In this document: positions 9,105 to 17,256 of the stretch, piece by piece
Numbering within the stretch: the first letter of the stretch is position 1
Layout of the letters: each line of letters opens with the position of its first letter
Translations under genes and position numbers: made by a program
NCBI RefSeq assembly: GCF_008327685.1
Contig: NZ_BDDE01000014.1
Location: forward strand, 434,001-498,000
Source of the DNA: Actinomadura sp. K4S16
GTDB taxonomy: Bacteria > Actinomycetota > Actinomycetes > Streptosporangiales > Streptosporangiaceae
Direction: 5' to 3'
DNA length: 64,000 nt
The notes under the pieces: model-generated
Database searches by the model: none
Told to the model about the DNA's origin: nothing
What the model saw: only the letters and a program-made list of their open reading frames with translations

Positions 9105-10235
9105 GTGCGAATGGTGTGGAGGAGGCCGACCTATCGGCTCGTGGATGGGGAGCGGGTCGACGGGGTGTGGTGCCACGTCTGGGTCAACGGCCATTCCGGC
9201 TACTACGTGGACGATCTGTTCGCCTACGCTGACGGCTTGCTCAGGTGCGGAGAGACGTTCGACCTGCGCGGACTGCGGCAGAGGCTCGAGTCCGGAAAGA
9301 TCGTTCTGCATGATCCTGAGCGTCCGGCACCCGAGCGGCCCGCTCCGACGCCGCGGTGGTCAGCACGCTACCCGGAGCCGTTGACGAACCAGGGTTTTCT
9401 GGGCGAGGTCGCTGACGAGATCGAAGCGCTGAACGGCCGGCCGACCACCTCGGACAGGTGCTGGGAGGCGATCAGGCGGTACCAGTCCGATCCATCCGAG
9501 GACAACCGGGTGCAGATCCGCGAGGCGTACTAGGCGATCCCGGCGCACCGACGGGTGTTCGTGCTCGGCGACATGGACCGCCAGGACATTCCGCTGCGGC
9601 AGTTGGTCACCGATATCGGCGAACCGGTCTGCGGGGACGGGCCGATCGCCACCGCGGAGATGCACTCCAAGGTTCTGGAGTACTTCAACGCCGGCGATCA
9701 AGGCCTGCAGCGTGAGCGCGAGCTCCGGGACGTCCTGCATGCCGACGATCCCGTAGAGGTCGGAGCCGCCACGATCACTCTGCACGAGCGGGCCGACCCG
9801 CCCACCGAACCGCCGGAGCGACTGGACCTGTGGGCACTCCGCAACGAGTTTCCGGCTCCGTTCACCTACGCCGGCCAGACCTACCCCACGATCATCCACG
9901 GGTACTGGGCGCGCGCCGTGGCCGCCCGCTCAGATCACGACCGCATCCGGGACGCGGCCACCGTCCGCGAAGCCCGCGAGACCGGCGGCCGGTGCGCATT
10001 GCGACCGGACTGGGCAGCGGCCAGGACTGCCGCGATGGCCGATCTGCTGCGCGCCAAGTTCACCCAGCACCCCGGCATCGCCGAGATCCTGCTGTCCACC
10101 GCCGACGCACGGATCAGCTACACCGGCGTCTCCGAGTCGCCCTACTGGACCGATCGCGGTCCCCTCGAAGGGCGCAACTGGGTCGGTCGATTGCTCGAAC
10201 TGATCCGGGCTGAACTCCTCCAGCCACGCGAATAG
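9105..10235 (+). pseudogene. NADAR-domain protein gene split by an in-frame TAG
   Basis: One continuous frame of 376 residues is interrupted only by TAG at 9531-9533. The first part (GTG 9105, 142 residues) has WVNGHSGYYVDDLFAYADG. After the stop the frame continues without a shift (AIPAHRRVFVLGDMDRQDIP), a context that reads smoothly across the stop. The last 130 residues match the NADAR fold: YAGQTYPTIIHGYWARAVA, MADLLRAKFTQHP, YWTD then GRNWVGRLLELIRAEL. NADAR enzymes are N-glycosidases acting on riboflavin intermediates or on ADP-ribosylated guanine. A short restart at ATG 9573 or GTG 9555 could still make a NADAR-only protein of about 220 residues. A single base change (for example GAG to TAG) explains the break. 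Confidence 0.7.
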
Positions 10236-10310
10236 CCCTTTCTGACGAGGGGACGCGTTCAGCCGGGGCCGGGCTGCGAGCGGCCGAGCCGAGGGCGGGC
10301 TGTTGGTGGT

Positions 10311-10350
10311 GGGCTGGGCGGGCTCGGGTTTTGGCCGGCCCGCCCAGCCC
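10311..10350 (-). terminator. Hairpin downstream of the GH62 gene
   Basis: 13-bp perfect stem GGGCTGGGCGGGC / GCCCGCCCAGCCC with a 14-base loop, 21 bases past the minus-strand GH62 stop codon. It probably ends that transcript and possibly the convergent NADAR transcript. Confidence 0.7.
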
Positions 10351-10371
10351 GGGGCGTACGGGGGGTCGTTG

Positions 10372-11814
10372 TTAGTGCTGGAGGGTCAGGAGGCCTGGGC
10401 GGTAGGGGAGGAGGCCGTAGTCGCCGCCGGAGTTGGGGCTGCGTCCCTGGTAGAGCAGTTGCAGGTTGCAGGGGTCGACGGTGAAGGTCTGGTCGGCGCT
10501 GGTGCGGATCAGTTCGCCGTGGCTGATGTCGTTGGTCCAGGTGGCGCCGCTGTTGGCCTTGCCGGCGAAGGGATTGCTCTCGCTTGCGGCCTGCGGGGTC
10601 CACGAGCCGTTCAGGCTGGTGGCCGTGAAGGAGCGGAAGTAGCGGCCCTGCGAGCCGATCGCCTCGACGAGCATGAGGTAGCGGTTCTGGCCCTGGAGTT
10701 TGTAGACCTGGACGGCCTCGAACAGGTTGTTGGTCGAATCGCTCATGACCACTGTCGAGGACGCGCCGAAACTGCCCGGGAAGTTCCCGATCGGCATACT
10801 GGCTCGATAGATCTTGCCATTGTCACCGGCGAAGAAGAGGTACATGTTCGTGCCGTCGCCGATGAGCGTCTGGTCGATGGGGCCCGTTCCGGAGCCGGTG
10901 ATGCTTCCGGAGAAGAGCACCTGCTGCGATGACCAGCCATTCGGGTTGGTCGGGTCGGTGGACGTGCGGTAGGAGAAGGCGGTCCCGCCCCACTGGTAGG
11001 CGAGCACCCAGATGTTCTTCGGGGCGAAGTAGAAGAGCGTGGGCGCGACGGTGGCATTCGACATCGTGTTCTGGCTGGCCGAGGCCATCTCCGACCAGTT
11101 GCCGAACAGGCCGAAGTTCATCGAACCCCACCTGGTCCCCGTGTCGTGCGTCGTCGCATAGACGAGGTGCTTGCCGTTGTAGGGGGCGACGGTGAAGTCC
11201 TTGAGCGAGACCCATCCTGACTTGGGCTGTGCGAGCGCTCCCGTTGATGTCCAGTGGTATGTCGACGGGAGATCGCATCCCGGAGTGGTGTCGCCGCCGA
11301 CGGGGACGAGCTGCCATTGCTGGTTGTCGCCGCCCCAGTCGTCGTACTGGACGATGTTCGCGTTGTCGGCAGTGGAGCCGCCCTGCACTTCGAGGGCCTT
11401 GTTGCTGTGGCGCGAGACGAACCTCACGTAGCCGCCGGGGCTGTCGGCGAGCCGCCACTGCTGGTTGGTGCCGTTCAGGTCGGCCCACTGGACGATCGGG
11501 CCGCCGTTGGCGGTGGAGAAGTTGTAAACGTCCAGCACCTTCCCGGAGTGGCGGGACTTGATGCGGTAGTAGCCGCCTCCGGAGTCGACGAACTGCCACT
11601 GCTGCTGGTTCTGATCGTTCCTGGTCCACTGGGTGATGCGGGCGCCGTCGTCGGTCGCGAGGTTGTAGACGTCCAGGGCCTTGCCGCTGTTGCGGTTGAC
11701 CAGGACGTACCACTTGTTCACATCCACCGTCGCGGCCTGGGCGGACTGGACGTACGTCACGGACAGGAGCACCGAGAGCAGGAGCGATGCCAGCACCGCA
11801 CCGGTCCTTAACAT
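10372..11814 (-). CDS. Secreted GH62 alpha-L-arabinofuranosidase with N-terminal ricin-type CBM13
   Basis: 480 residues. ATG at 11814 is preceded by AAGGAAGAAGG. A Sec signal peptide (about 1-28, ending AQAA) is followed by a ricin B-like beta-trefoil (about 30-165) with three QxW-type repeats (NQQQWQF, NQQWRLA, NQQWQLV). The catalytic GH62 five-bladed propeller runs from about 180 to the end. Family signature Asp/Glu are visible in SLKDFTVAPY, GPIDQTLIGD and NLFEAVQVYK. GH62 enzymes release arabinose side chains from arabinoxylan outside the cell. The gene is divergent from the GH10 xylanase and shares its regulatory region, including a palindrome 27 bases upstream of the start. Confidence 0.92.
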   Translation of the reverse strand: MLRTGAVLASLLLSVLLSVTYVQSAQAATVDVNKWYVLVNRNSGKALDVYNLATDDGARITQWTRNDQNQQQWQFVDSGGGYYRIKSRHSGKVLDVYNFSTANGGPIVQWADLNGTNQQWRLADSPGGYVRFVSRHSNKALEVQGGSTADNANIVQYDDWGGDNQQWQLVPVGGDTTPGCDLPSTYHWTSTGALAQPKSGWVSLKDFTVAPYNGKHLVYATTHDTGTRWGSMNFGLFGNWSEMASASQNTMSNATVAPTLFYFAPKNIWVLAYQWGGTAFSYRTSTDPTNPNGWSSQQVLFSGSITGSGTGPIDQTLIGDGTNMYLFFAGDNGKIYRASMPIGNFPGSFGASSTVVMSDSTNNLFEAVQVYKLQGQNRYLMLVEAIGSQGRYFRSFTATSLNGSWTPQAASESNPFAGKANSGATWTNDISHGELIRTSADQTFTVDPCNLQLLYQGRSPNSGGDYGLLPYRPGLLTLQH

Positions 11815-11840
11815 GACCTTCTTCCTTTCGTTCGGCGTGG

Positions 11841-11856
11841 ATGTTAGCGCTAACAT
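11841..11856. promoter_or_regulatory. LacI-family-type operator palindrome
   Basis: Perfect 16-bp palindrome ATGTTAGCGCTAACAT just upstream of the GH62 start. The central GCGC flanked by symmetric arms is typical of sites bound by LacI/GalR-type regulators of polysaccharide genes in actinobacteria. No regulator gene of this family is in the window. Confidence 0.7.
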
Positions 11857-12177
11857 TTCCGGCCGGGCGGAACCTTCTCTCCATAGGCGATCGGGGGGAG
11901 GTGGCGGTGGCCGGAGTAAATAACAGGCCAATGGCATCGTCAAGAGCCGCGAACCTTCGAAAAATTTCGATCGCAGAGCTGCTGCTACTGGGCGCGTGCA
12001 CACCGGCCACTGGGCATGCGCCATGAAAGATTTTGAAACTATTGACGGGATCTTCGAAGGCTCACACACTGGGTCCGCGACGCCTGGTGGTGTGTGCGTT
12101 CCCGCGATGGAGCGCGGCGTCTTTCTCACGGCTGTGTTCCGTGCTCCCACCCTTCGTTCATTCATGGAGGAACAGAC
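11857..12177. promoter_or_regulatory. Divergent xylan-locus promoter region
   Basis: About 320 bases with no convincing gene, notably more AT-rich than the flanks. It holds the near-palindrome TCGAAAAATTTCGA (11957-11970), which resembles the CGAAA-TTTCG element described upstream of Streptomyces xylanase genes, and a TTGACG that could be a -35 box near 12042. It lies between the GH62 and GH10 starts. Confidence 0.4.
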
Positions 12178-13599
12178 GTGCGTACGAAAGCCATGCCAAG
12201 GTCCGGGATCCGCAAGCGGGCCATTCTCGCCGGCGCCATCGGGGCGCTCACCACGGCCGCCGCTCTGGTGGCACCGTCCCCGGCCGTCGCCGCGGAGAGC
12301 ACGCTGGGCGCCGCGGCGGCGCAGAGCGGCCGCTACTTCGGCACCGCCATCGCCTCGGGCAGGCTCAACGACTCGGCCTACACCACGATCGCGTCCCGCG
12401 AGTTCAACATGGTGACCGCCGAGAACGAGATGAAGATCGACGCCACCGAACCCCAGCAGGGCCAGTTCAACTTCAGCTCCGGCGACCGCGTCTACAACTG
12501 GGCGGTCCAGAACGGCAAGCGGGTGCGCGGCCACACCCTGGCCTGGCACTCCCAGCAGCCCGGCTGGATGCAGAACCTCAGCGGCAGCAGCCTGCGCCAG
12601 GCGGTGATCAACCACATCAACGGCGTCATGGCCCACTACAAGGGCAAGATCGCCCAGTGGGACGTCGTGAACGAGGCCTTCGCCGACGGCAACTCGGGAG
12701 GTCGCCGCGACTCCAACCTGCAGCGCACCGGGAACGACTGGATCGAGGTCGCCTTCCGCACCGCGCGCGCCGCCGACCCCTCCGCCAAGCTCTGCTACAA
12801 CGACTACAACATCGAGAACTGGACCTGGGCCAAGACCCAGGGCGTGTACTCGATGGTCCGCGACTTCAAGCAGCGCGGCGTGCCCATCGACTGCGTCGGC
12901 TTCCAGTCCCACTTCAACAGCGGTAGCCCCTACAACAGCAACTTCCGCACCACCCTGCAGAACTTCGCCGCCCTCGGCGTCGACGTGGCCATCACCGAAC
13001 TGGACATCCAGGGCGCCTCACCCACGACCTACGCCAACGTGACCAACGACTGCCTGGCCGTCTCGCGCTGCCTCGGCATCACCGTCTGGGGTGTGCGCGA
13101 CACCGACTCCTGGCGCTCGCAGGACACTCCCCTGCTGTTCGACGGCAACGGCAGCAAGAAGGCCGCCTACACCTCGGTGCTCAACGCCCTCAACGGCGGT
13201 ACCTCGGAGCCTCCCCCCACCGGCGGCTCGGGAACGATCAAGGGCGTCGGTTCGGGCCGCTGCCTGGACGTGCCGAACGCCAGCACCACCGACGGCACCC
13301 AGCTCCAGCTGTGGGACTGCCACGGCGGCACCAACCAGCAGTGGACCTCCACCGACGCGGGAGAGCTCAGGGTCTACGGCAACAAGTGCCTGGACGCCGC
13401 CGGGACGGGCAACGGCGCGAAAGTCCAGATCTACAGCTGCTGGGGCGGCGACAACCAGAAGTGGCGCGTCAACTCCGACGGATCCATCGTGGGCGTCCAG
13501 TCCGGCCTCTGCCTGGACGCCGCCGGCTCCGGCAACGGCGCCGCGATCCAGCTCTACAGCTGCTGGGGCGGCGACAACCAGCGCTGGACCCGCACCTGA
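12178..13599 (+). CDS. Secreted GH10 endo-1,4-beta-xylanase with C-terminal CBM13
   Basis: 473 residues; GTG start 7 bases after GGAGG (12166-12170). A twin-arginine-free signal peptide (about 1-40, ending AVAA) leads into a GH10 TIM barrel (about 45-340). Visible signatures are TAENEMKIDATEP, HTLAWHSQQP, acid/base Glu in WDVVNEAF and nucleophile Glu in ITELDIQG. After a Pro/Gly linker comes a ricin B-like domain (about 355-473) with repeated GRCLDV/NKCLDA/GLCLDA and QxW motifs. It cleaves the xylan backbone outside the cell. The esterase gene starts 26 bases downstream, so the two form an operon. The first annotated-looking ATG upstream (12094) lacks a ribosome-binding site and would break the signal peptide. 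Confidence 0.95.
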   Translation: MRTKAMPRSGIRKRAILAGAIGALTTAAALVAPSPAVAAESTLGAAAAQSGRYFGTAIASGRLNDSAYTTIASREFNMVTAENEMKIDATEPQQGQFNFSSGDRVYNWAVQNGKRVRGHTLAWHSQQPGWMQNLSGSSLRQAVINHINGVMAHYKGKIAQWDVVNEAFADGNSGGRRDSNLQRTGNDWIEVAFRTARAADPSAKLCYNDYNIENWTWAKTQGVYSMVRDFKQRGVPIDCVGFQSHFNSGSPYNSNFRTTLQNFAALGVDVAITELDIQGASPTTYANVTNDCLAVSRCLGITVWGVRDTDSWRSQDTPLLFDGNGSKKAAYTSVLNALNGGTSEPPPTGGSGTIKGVGSGRCLDVPNASTTDGTQLQLWDCHGGTNQQWTSTDAGELRVYGNKCLDAAGTGNGAKVQIYSCWGGDNQKWRVNSDGSIVGVQSGLCLDAAGSGNGAAIQLYSCWGGDNQRWTRT

Positions 13600-13625
13600 C
13601 CTGCCGCAACGGGAAGGGTGAATCG

Positions 13626-14984
13626 ATGAAGACCTACGGTGCGGCTTCACGCAGGCATCGCAGGCGGTCCCTGTTCGCCGCCGCGGTGGCGGTGGCCCTC
13701 GCGATCGGCATGCTCGTCGCGGTGGACCCGGCGCCGGCCAAGGCGGCGACGGTGGACACCGATGCCTGGTACGTCTTGGTCAACCGCAACAGCGGCAAGG
13801 CGCTGGACGTGTACGGCGCGTCCACCGGCGACGGCGCGCGGGTCACCCAGTGGACGCGCAACGACGGCGCCAACCAGCAGTGGCAGTTCTTGGACTCCGG
13901 CGACGGCTTCTACAGGTTGAAGGCCCGGCATTCCGGCAAGGTGCTCGACGTGGCCGACGCCTCGACGGCCGACGGTGCGGCGATCCAGCAGTGGTCCGAC
14001 CACGGCGGGACCAACCAGCAGTTCCGCCTGGCCGACTCCGACGCGGGCCACGTCCGGCTGATCAGCCGCAGCAGCGGCAAGGCCGTGGAGGTCCAAGGCG
14101 CCTCCACTGCCGACGGCGGCAACGTCGTCCAGTACGCCGACTGGGGCGGCGCCAACCAGCAGTGGCAGTTGGTCAAGCTGTCGTCCGGTGGCGGCAGCGG
14201 ATGCGGCAGCGCCCCGGCGCTCACGAGCGGTACGTACACGATCCAGAGCGGCGGCAAGAGCCGCAGCTTCATCCTCAGGGTTCCCTCCAACTACGACAGC
14301 GCCCACCCCTACCGGCTGATCTTCGCGTTCCACTGGCGGGGCGGGACCGCGGGCGACGTCGCCTCGGGCGGCACGAGCGGGAGCGCCTGGTCCTACTACG
14401 GCCAGCAGGAGCAGTCGAACGACAGCGCGATCCTCGTCGCCCCCCAGGGCCTCGGCAACGGCTGGGCCAATTCGGGCGGTGAGGACGTCACCTTCGTCGA
14501 CGACATGGTCCGGCAGATCGAGAGCGGCCTCTGCGTCAACACGGCACAGTTGTTCGCCACGGGCTTCAGCTGGGGCGGCGGTATGAGCTACGCACTGGCA
14601 TGCGCCCGGGCGAACGTCTTCAGGGCCGTCGCGGTCCTCTCCGGCGCCCAGATCAGCGGGTGCAGCGGCGGCACCCAGCCCATCGCCTACTTCGGTATCC
14701 ACGGCGTCAGCGACTCCGTCCTCAACATCGCGCAAGGACGGTCGCTGCGCGACAAGTTCGTCGCCAACAACGGCTGCACTCCCCAGAGCCCGCGCGAGCC
14801 CGCTCCCGGCAGCCGGACGCACATCACCACCGTCTACTCGGGCTGCCGCGCCGGGTACCCGGTCCAATGGGCCGCGTTCGACGGAGACCACATCCCCGGC
14901 CCGGTCGACGGCTCTCCCAACGAGAGCGGCGTCGCCACCTGGACCAAGGGAGAGATCTGGAGGTTCTTCGCACAGTTCCAGTGA
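13626..14984 (+). CDS. Secreted CBM13 plus CE1-type esterase (feruloyl/acetyl-xylan esterase)
   Basis: 452 residues; ATG with GGGAAGGG 7 bases upstream. The signal peptide (about 1-38, ending AKAA) is followed by a ricin-type beta-trefoil (about 40-180) strikingly like the one in the divergent GH62 protein. The catalytic part (about 195-452) is an alpha/beta hydrolase of the PHB-depolymerase/feruloyl-esterase group: oxyanion region FAFHWRGGTAGD, nucleophile Ser in TGFSWGGGMSYAL, and a probable catalytic His in DGDHIPGP. Being next to the xylanase, it most likely removes ferulate or acetate esters from xylan; PHB depolymerase is the main alternative. Confidence 0.88.
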   Translation: MKTYGAASRRHRRRSLFAAAVAVALAIGMLVAVDPAPAKAATVDTDAWYVLVNRNSGKALDVYGASTGDGARVTQWTRNDGANQQWQFLDSGDGFYRLKARHSGKVLDVADASTADGAAIQQWSDHGGTNQQFRLADSDAGHVRLISRSSGKAVEVQGASTADGGNVVQYADWGGANQQWQLVKLSSGGGSGCGSAPALTSGTYTIQSGGKSRSFILRVPSNYDSAHPYRLIFAFHWRGGTAGDVASGGTSGSAWSYYGQQEQSNDSAILVAPQGLGNGWANSGGEDVTFVDDMVRQIESGLCVNTAQLFATGFSWGGGMSYALACARANVFRAVAVLSGAQISGCSGGTQPIAYFGIHGVSDSVLNIAQGRSLRDKFVANNGCTPQSPREPAPGSRTHITTVYSGCRAGYPVQWAAFDGDHIPGPVDGSPNESGVATWTKGEIWRFFAQFQ

Positions 14985-15029
14985 CACGTCCGCACCACGG
15001 AGTGGAGCCGGGAACGCCCTGGCTCCACT

Positions 15030-15333
15030 CCGCCGTCTGCGGCTCGGGCCATTCGGTCGTCGAGACAAAGCGCTGACCGGCTCGACCGTCTACCTGCTCT
15101 GGAACGGCTCCTCCGGCCGCAACTGCGTGGTGACGGTGAAGACCACGTCGGTCGGCACCAAGACGCGCACGGGCGCCTACCTGTACGTCCAGGGCAGCAG
15201 CCCGATCGACGACACCGACAGCTACGCCTACTACGCCGGTCCCGTCTCCGCTCCCGCCGTCGGCAAGTGCGTCCAGTGGGGCGGCGGCACCAACAACCAG
15301 TGGTGGTACAGCGGCTGGTCGCACTGCAGCTGA
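15030..15333 (+). pseudogene. Remnant of a spore-associated protein A-like gene
   Basis: The C-terminal 68 residues (VTVKTTSVGTKTRTGAYLYV ... GKCVQWGGGTNNQWW ... HCS) are open from 15127. The frame extends back through LTGSTVYLLWNGSSGRNCV. The preceding piece AVCGSGHSVVETKR lies in another frame and joins at 15075 if one C is restored (CGC CTG). Together they resemble small secreted SpaA-like proteins, but no start codon, ribosome-binding site or signal peptide is present; upstream is the end of the esterase operon. A truncated, frameshifted relic is the simplest reading. Confidence 0.6.
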
Positions 15334-15349
15334 TCTCCCAACACCACCG

Positions 15350-15380
15350 AGGCCCGGACCGAGCGATCGGTCCGGGCCTT
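15350..15380. terminator. Hairpin terminator between convergent genes
   Basis: 12-bp perfect stem AGGCCCGGACCG / CGGTCCGGGCCT with a 6-base loop, ending in TT. It lies between the plus-strand remnant and the minus-strand hydrolase and can serve both. Confidence 0.8.
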
Positions 15381-15417
15381 CATGCCCGAGGCCGGCAGAG
15401 CTCGCGGTCTCCTGCGG

Positions 15418-16182
15418 CTACCCCGCTGCGGGGGTGCCTTCGCGGGCGCGTGCGATGGGCATGTACGTCGGGGCCGCGTCAGTGGTCAGGAACGCCAGGA
15501 CCATGGCGCGCACCGCTTCGGCGTGCTCCATCAGCAGCAGGTGGCTGGCGTTGGGCAGCACGGCCAGTTCGGCGGTGGGCAGTGCCCGGTAGAGCGCCAC
15601 CGTGTGGTCGAGCGTGACCAGGTCGTCGTCGCCGGCCAGGACGAGGGTCCGGGGTGTCACCGCGCGCAGTTCGGCCGGGTCCTGGCTCGGCTCGGTCGCG
15701 GCCGCGTGCGCGATCTTCCCGATGACGACCGGGAAGTGGTCGCGTCCGTCGGGCGACACCTCGGCGTAGGCGTCGACGAGTTCTGCGGGCATCTCGCCGT
15801 CCGCCGACGGCTTGAAGATCAGTCCGTCCAGGTCGTAGGCCGTGCTGATGAGGACGAGGCGCTCGACGAGGTCGGGGCGGCGCATCGCCGCCCGCAGCGC
15901 CACCGTCCCGCCGGCGCTGTAGCCCACCAGCCGGGCGGGGCCGCCGACCACCTGCTCCAGGAACGCGATCGTGTCCTGCGCCATGAGCTCGATGGTGATC
16001 GGGCCGGGTGCGTCGGGCGTGCGGCCGTGGCCGCGGCGGTCGGGCAGGTAGGTCGTGAACGTGCCGGCGAGTCCGTCGAGGTTGCCGGTGAAGCAGCGGC
16101 TGTCGGTGAGCCCGCCGTGCAGGAGCACCACGGGGTCGCCCTCGCCGCGCTGGTCATGCCACATGTGAACGATGTCGGTCAT
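15418..16182 (-). CDS. Alpha/beta-fold hydrolase
   Basis: 254 residues. Canonical alpha/beta hydrolase features: HGGLTDS oxyanion loop at about 22, nucleophile elbow GYSAGG (Ser near 96), an Asp in LAGDDDLVT and the catalytic His in NASHLLLMEH. The substrate cannot be told. It starts 3 bases after the stop of the upstream ECF sigma factor gene and is therefore co-transcribed with it. This sigma-plus-enzyme pairing is common in actinobacteria. Confidence 0.9.
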   Translation of the reverse strand: MTDIVHMWHDQRGEGDPVVLLHGGLTDSRCFTGNLDGLAGTFTTYLPDRRGHGRTPDAPGPITIELMAQDTIAFLEQVVGGPARLVGYSAGGTVALRAAMRRPDLVERLVLISTAYDLDGLIFKPSADGEMPAELVDAYAEVSPDGRDHFPVVIGKIAHAAATEPSQDPAELRAVTPRTLVLAGDDDLVTLDHTVALYRALPTAELAVLPNASHLLLMEHAEAVRAMVLAFLTTDAAPTYMPIARAREGTPAAG

Positions 16183-16185
16183 GCA

Positions 16186-17124
16186 CTACATACGGGACGG
16201 CGGGTCCGGAGTCATCGGCAGTCCGAACAGCGCGAACAGGGACGGGTCGAGGTAGGTCGTCGTGTTCGCGATCAGTCCGTCGCGGAGGTCGAGGACGACC
16301 AGGCCGAACGCCTTCCCGTCCCGGTACTGCGCGAACGCGGGCGATCCGTTGGCCGCTGTGCGGACCAGCCGGTCGTCGGCACAGGCCCCGCCCGCCCCCA
16401 GCAGGGCGGCCCGGATCGCCTCCCGGCCGCCGAGCCACCAGGCGAACGGCGGCATCGACATGGCGGCGTCCTGGTGGAGCAGCGACACCAGGCCCTCGAC
16501 GTCGTAGGACGTGAACGCCTTGACGTACCGCTCGACCAGCTCCTCGTCGACCTCGCCGCTCCCGCCCGGCGTGCGACGTGCGGACATGGTGGCACGTGCT
16601 CGTTGCAGGGCGCTGTTGACCGCGGCCGGGCTGCTGTCGAGCAGCCCGGCCACCTCGTCCGCCGACCAGCAGAGCACCTCACGCAGGATGAGGACGGCCC
16701 GCTGGCGCGGCGGCAGGGCTTGCAGGGCGGCGACGAACGCCAACCGGATCGTTTCGCGCGCGGCGGCCAGCTCGGCCGGATCGCCGTCAACGGGCAGCAC
16801 GAGCCGGTCGGGGATGGGTTGCACGAAGGCGGCGGCATCCAACGGCGCGCCGAGGAAGGCCCCGGCGGGCGAGGACGGGCCGAGATCCATCGCGAGCGCG
16901 CGCCGCTGGACGCTGCGGGTCATGTCCAGGCAGACGTTGGTGGCGATCCTGTGCAGCCAGGTGCGCAGACCGGCTTTGCGCTCATCGAAGCGGTCGGCGT
17001 TCTTCCAGGCGCGAAAGAAGGTCTCCTGGACGGCGTCCTCGGCCTCGGCGGCGCAGGCGAGCATGCGGTAGCAATGGCCGGTCAGGTCGGCCCGATGCTC
17101 TTCCAACCGCTCCTCGAACGCCAC
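16186..17124 (-). CDS. ECF sigma factor with SnoaL-like C-terminal domain
   Basis: 312 residues from a GTG start. Sigma region 2 (about 10-80: AEAEDAVQETFFRAWKNADR, TWLHRIATNVCLD) and region 4 (about 125-185: LPPRQRAVLILREVLCWSAD, VNSALQRARATM) are clear. The C-terminal 115 residues (YVKAFTSYDVEGLVSLLHQD, MPPFAWWLGGREAI) form a SnoaL/NTF2-like domain that replaces a separate anti-sigma factor in this group (TIGR02960-like). It forms an operon with the downstream hydrolase, which may be its target or effector. Confidence 0.9.
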   Translation of the reverse strand: MAFEERLEEHRADLTGHCYRMLACAAEAEDAVQETFFRAWKNADRFDERKAGLRTWLHRIATNVCLDMTRSVQRRALAMDLGPSSPAGAFLGAPLDAAAFVQPIPDRLVLPVDGDPAELAAARETIRLAFVAALQALPPRQRAVLILREVLCWSADEVAGLLDSSPAAVNSALQRARATMSARRTPGGSGEVDEELVERYVKAFTSYDVEGLVSLLHQDAAMSMPPFAWWLGGREAIRAALLGAGGACADDRLVRTAANGSPAFAQYRDGKAFGLVVLDLRDGLIANTTTYLDPSLFALFGLPMTPDPPSRM

Positions 17125-17256
17125 GCGTCCACACTATTCGCGGTCTGGATCCCGTCTCCGCGGGCGGCGGCACCAGGGCGGGACATCACGCCGCGCCCGC
17201 TCCTCCGAGAGCAGCCGGCTCAGCCGTTCCTCGAGACTGAACCGCTCGCGCGCTCT

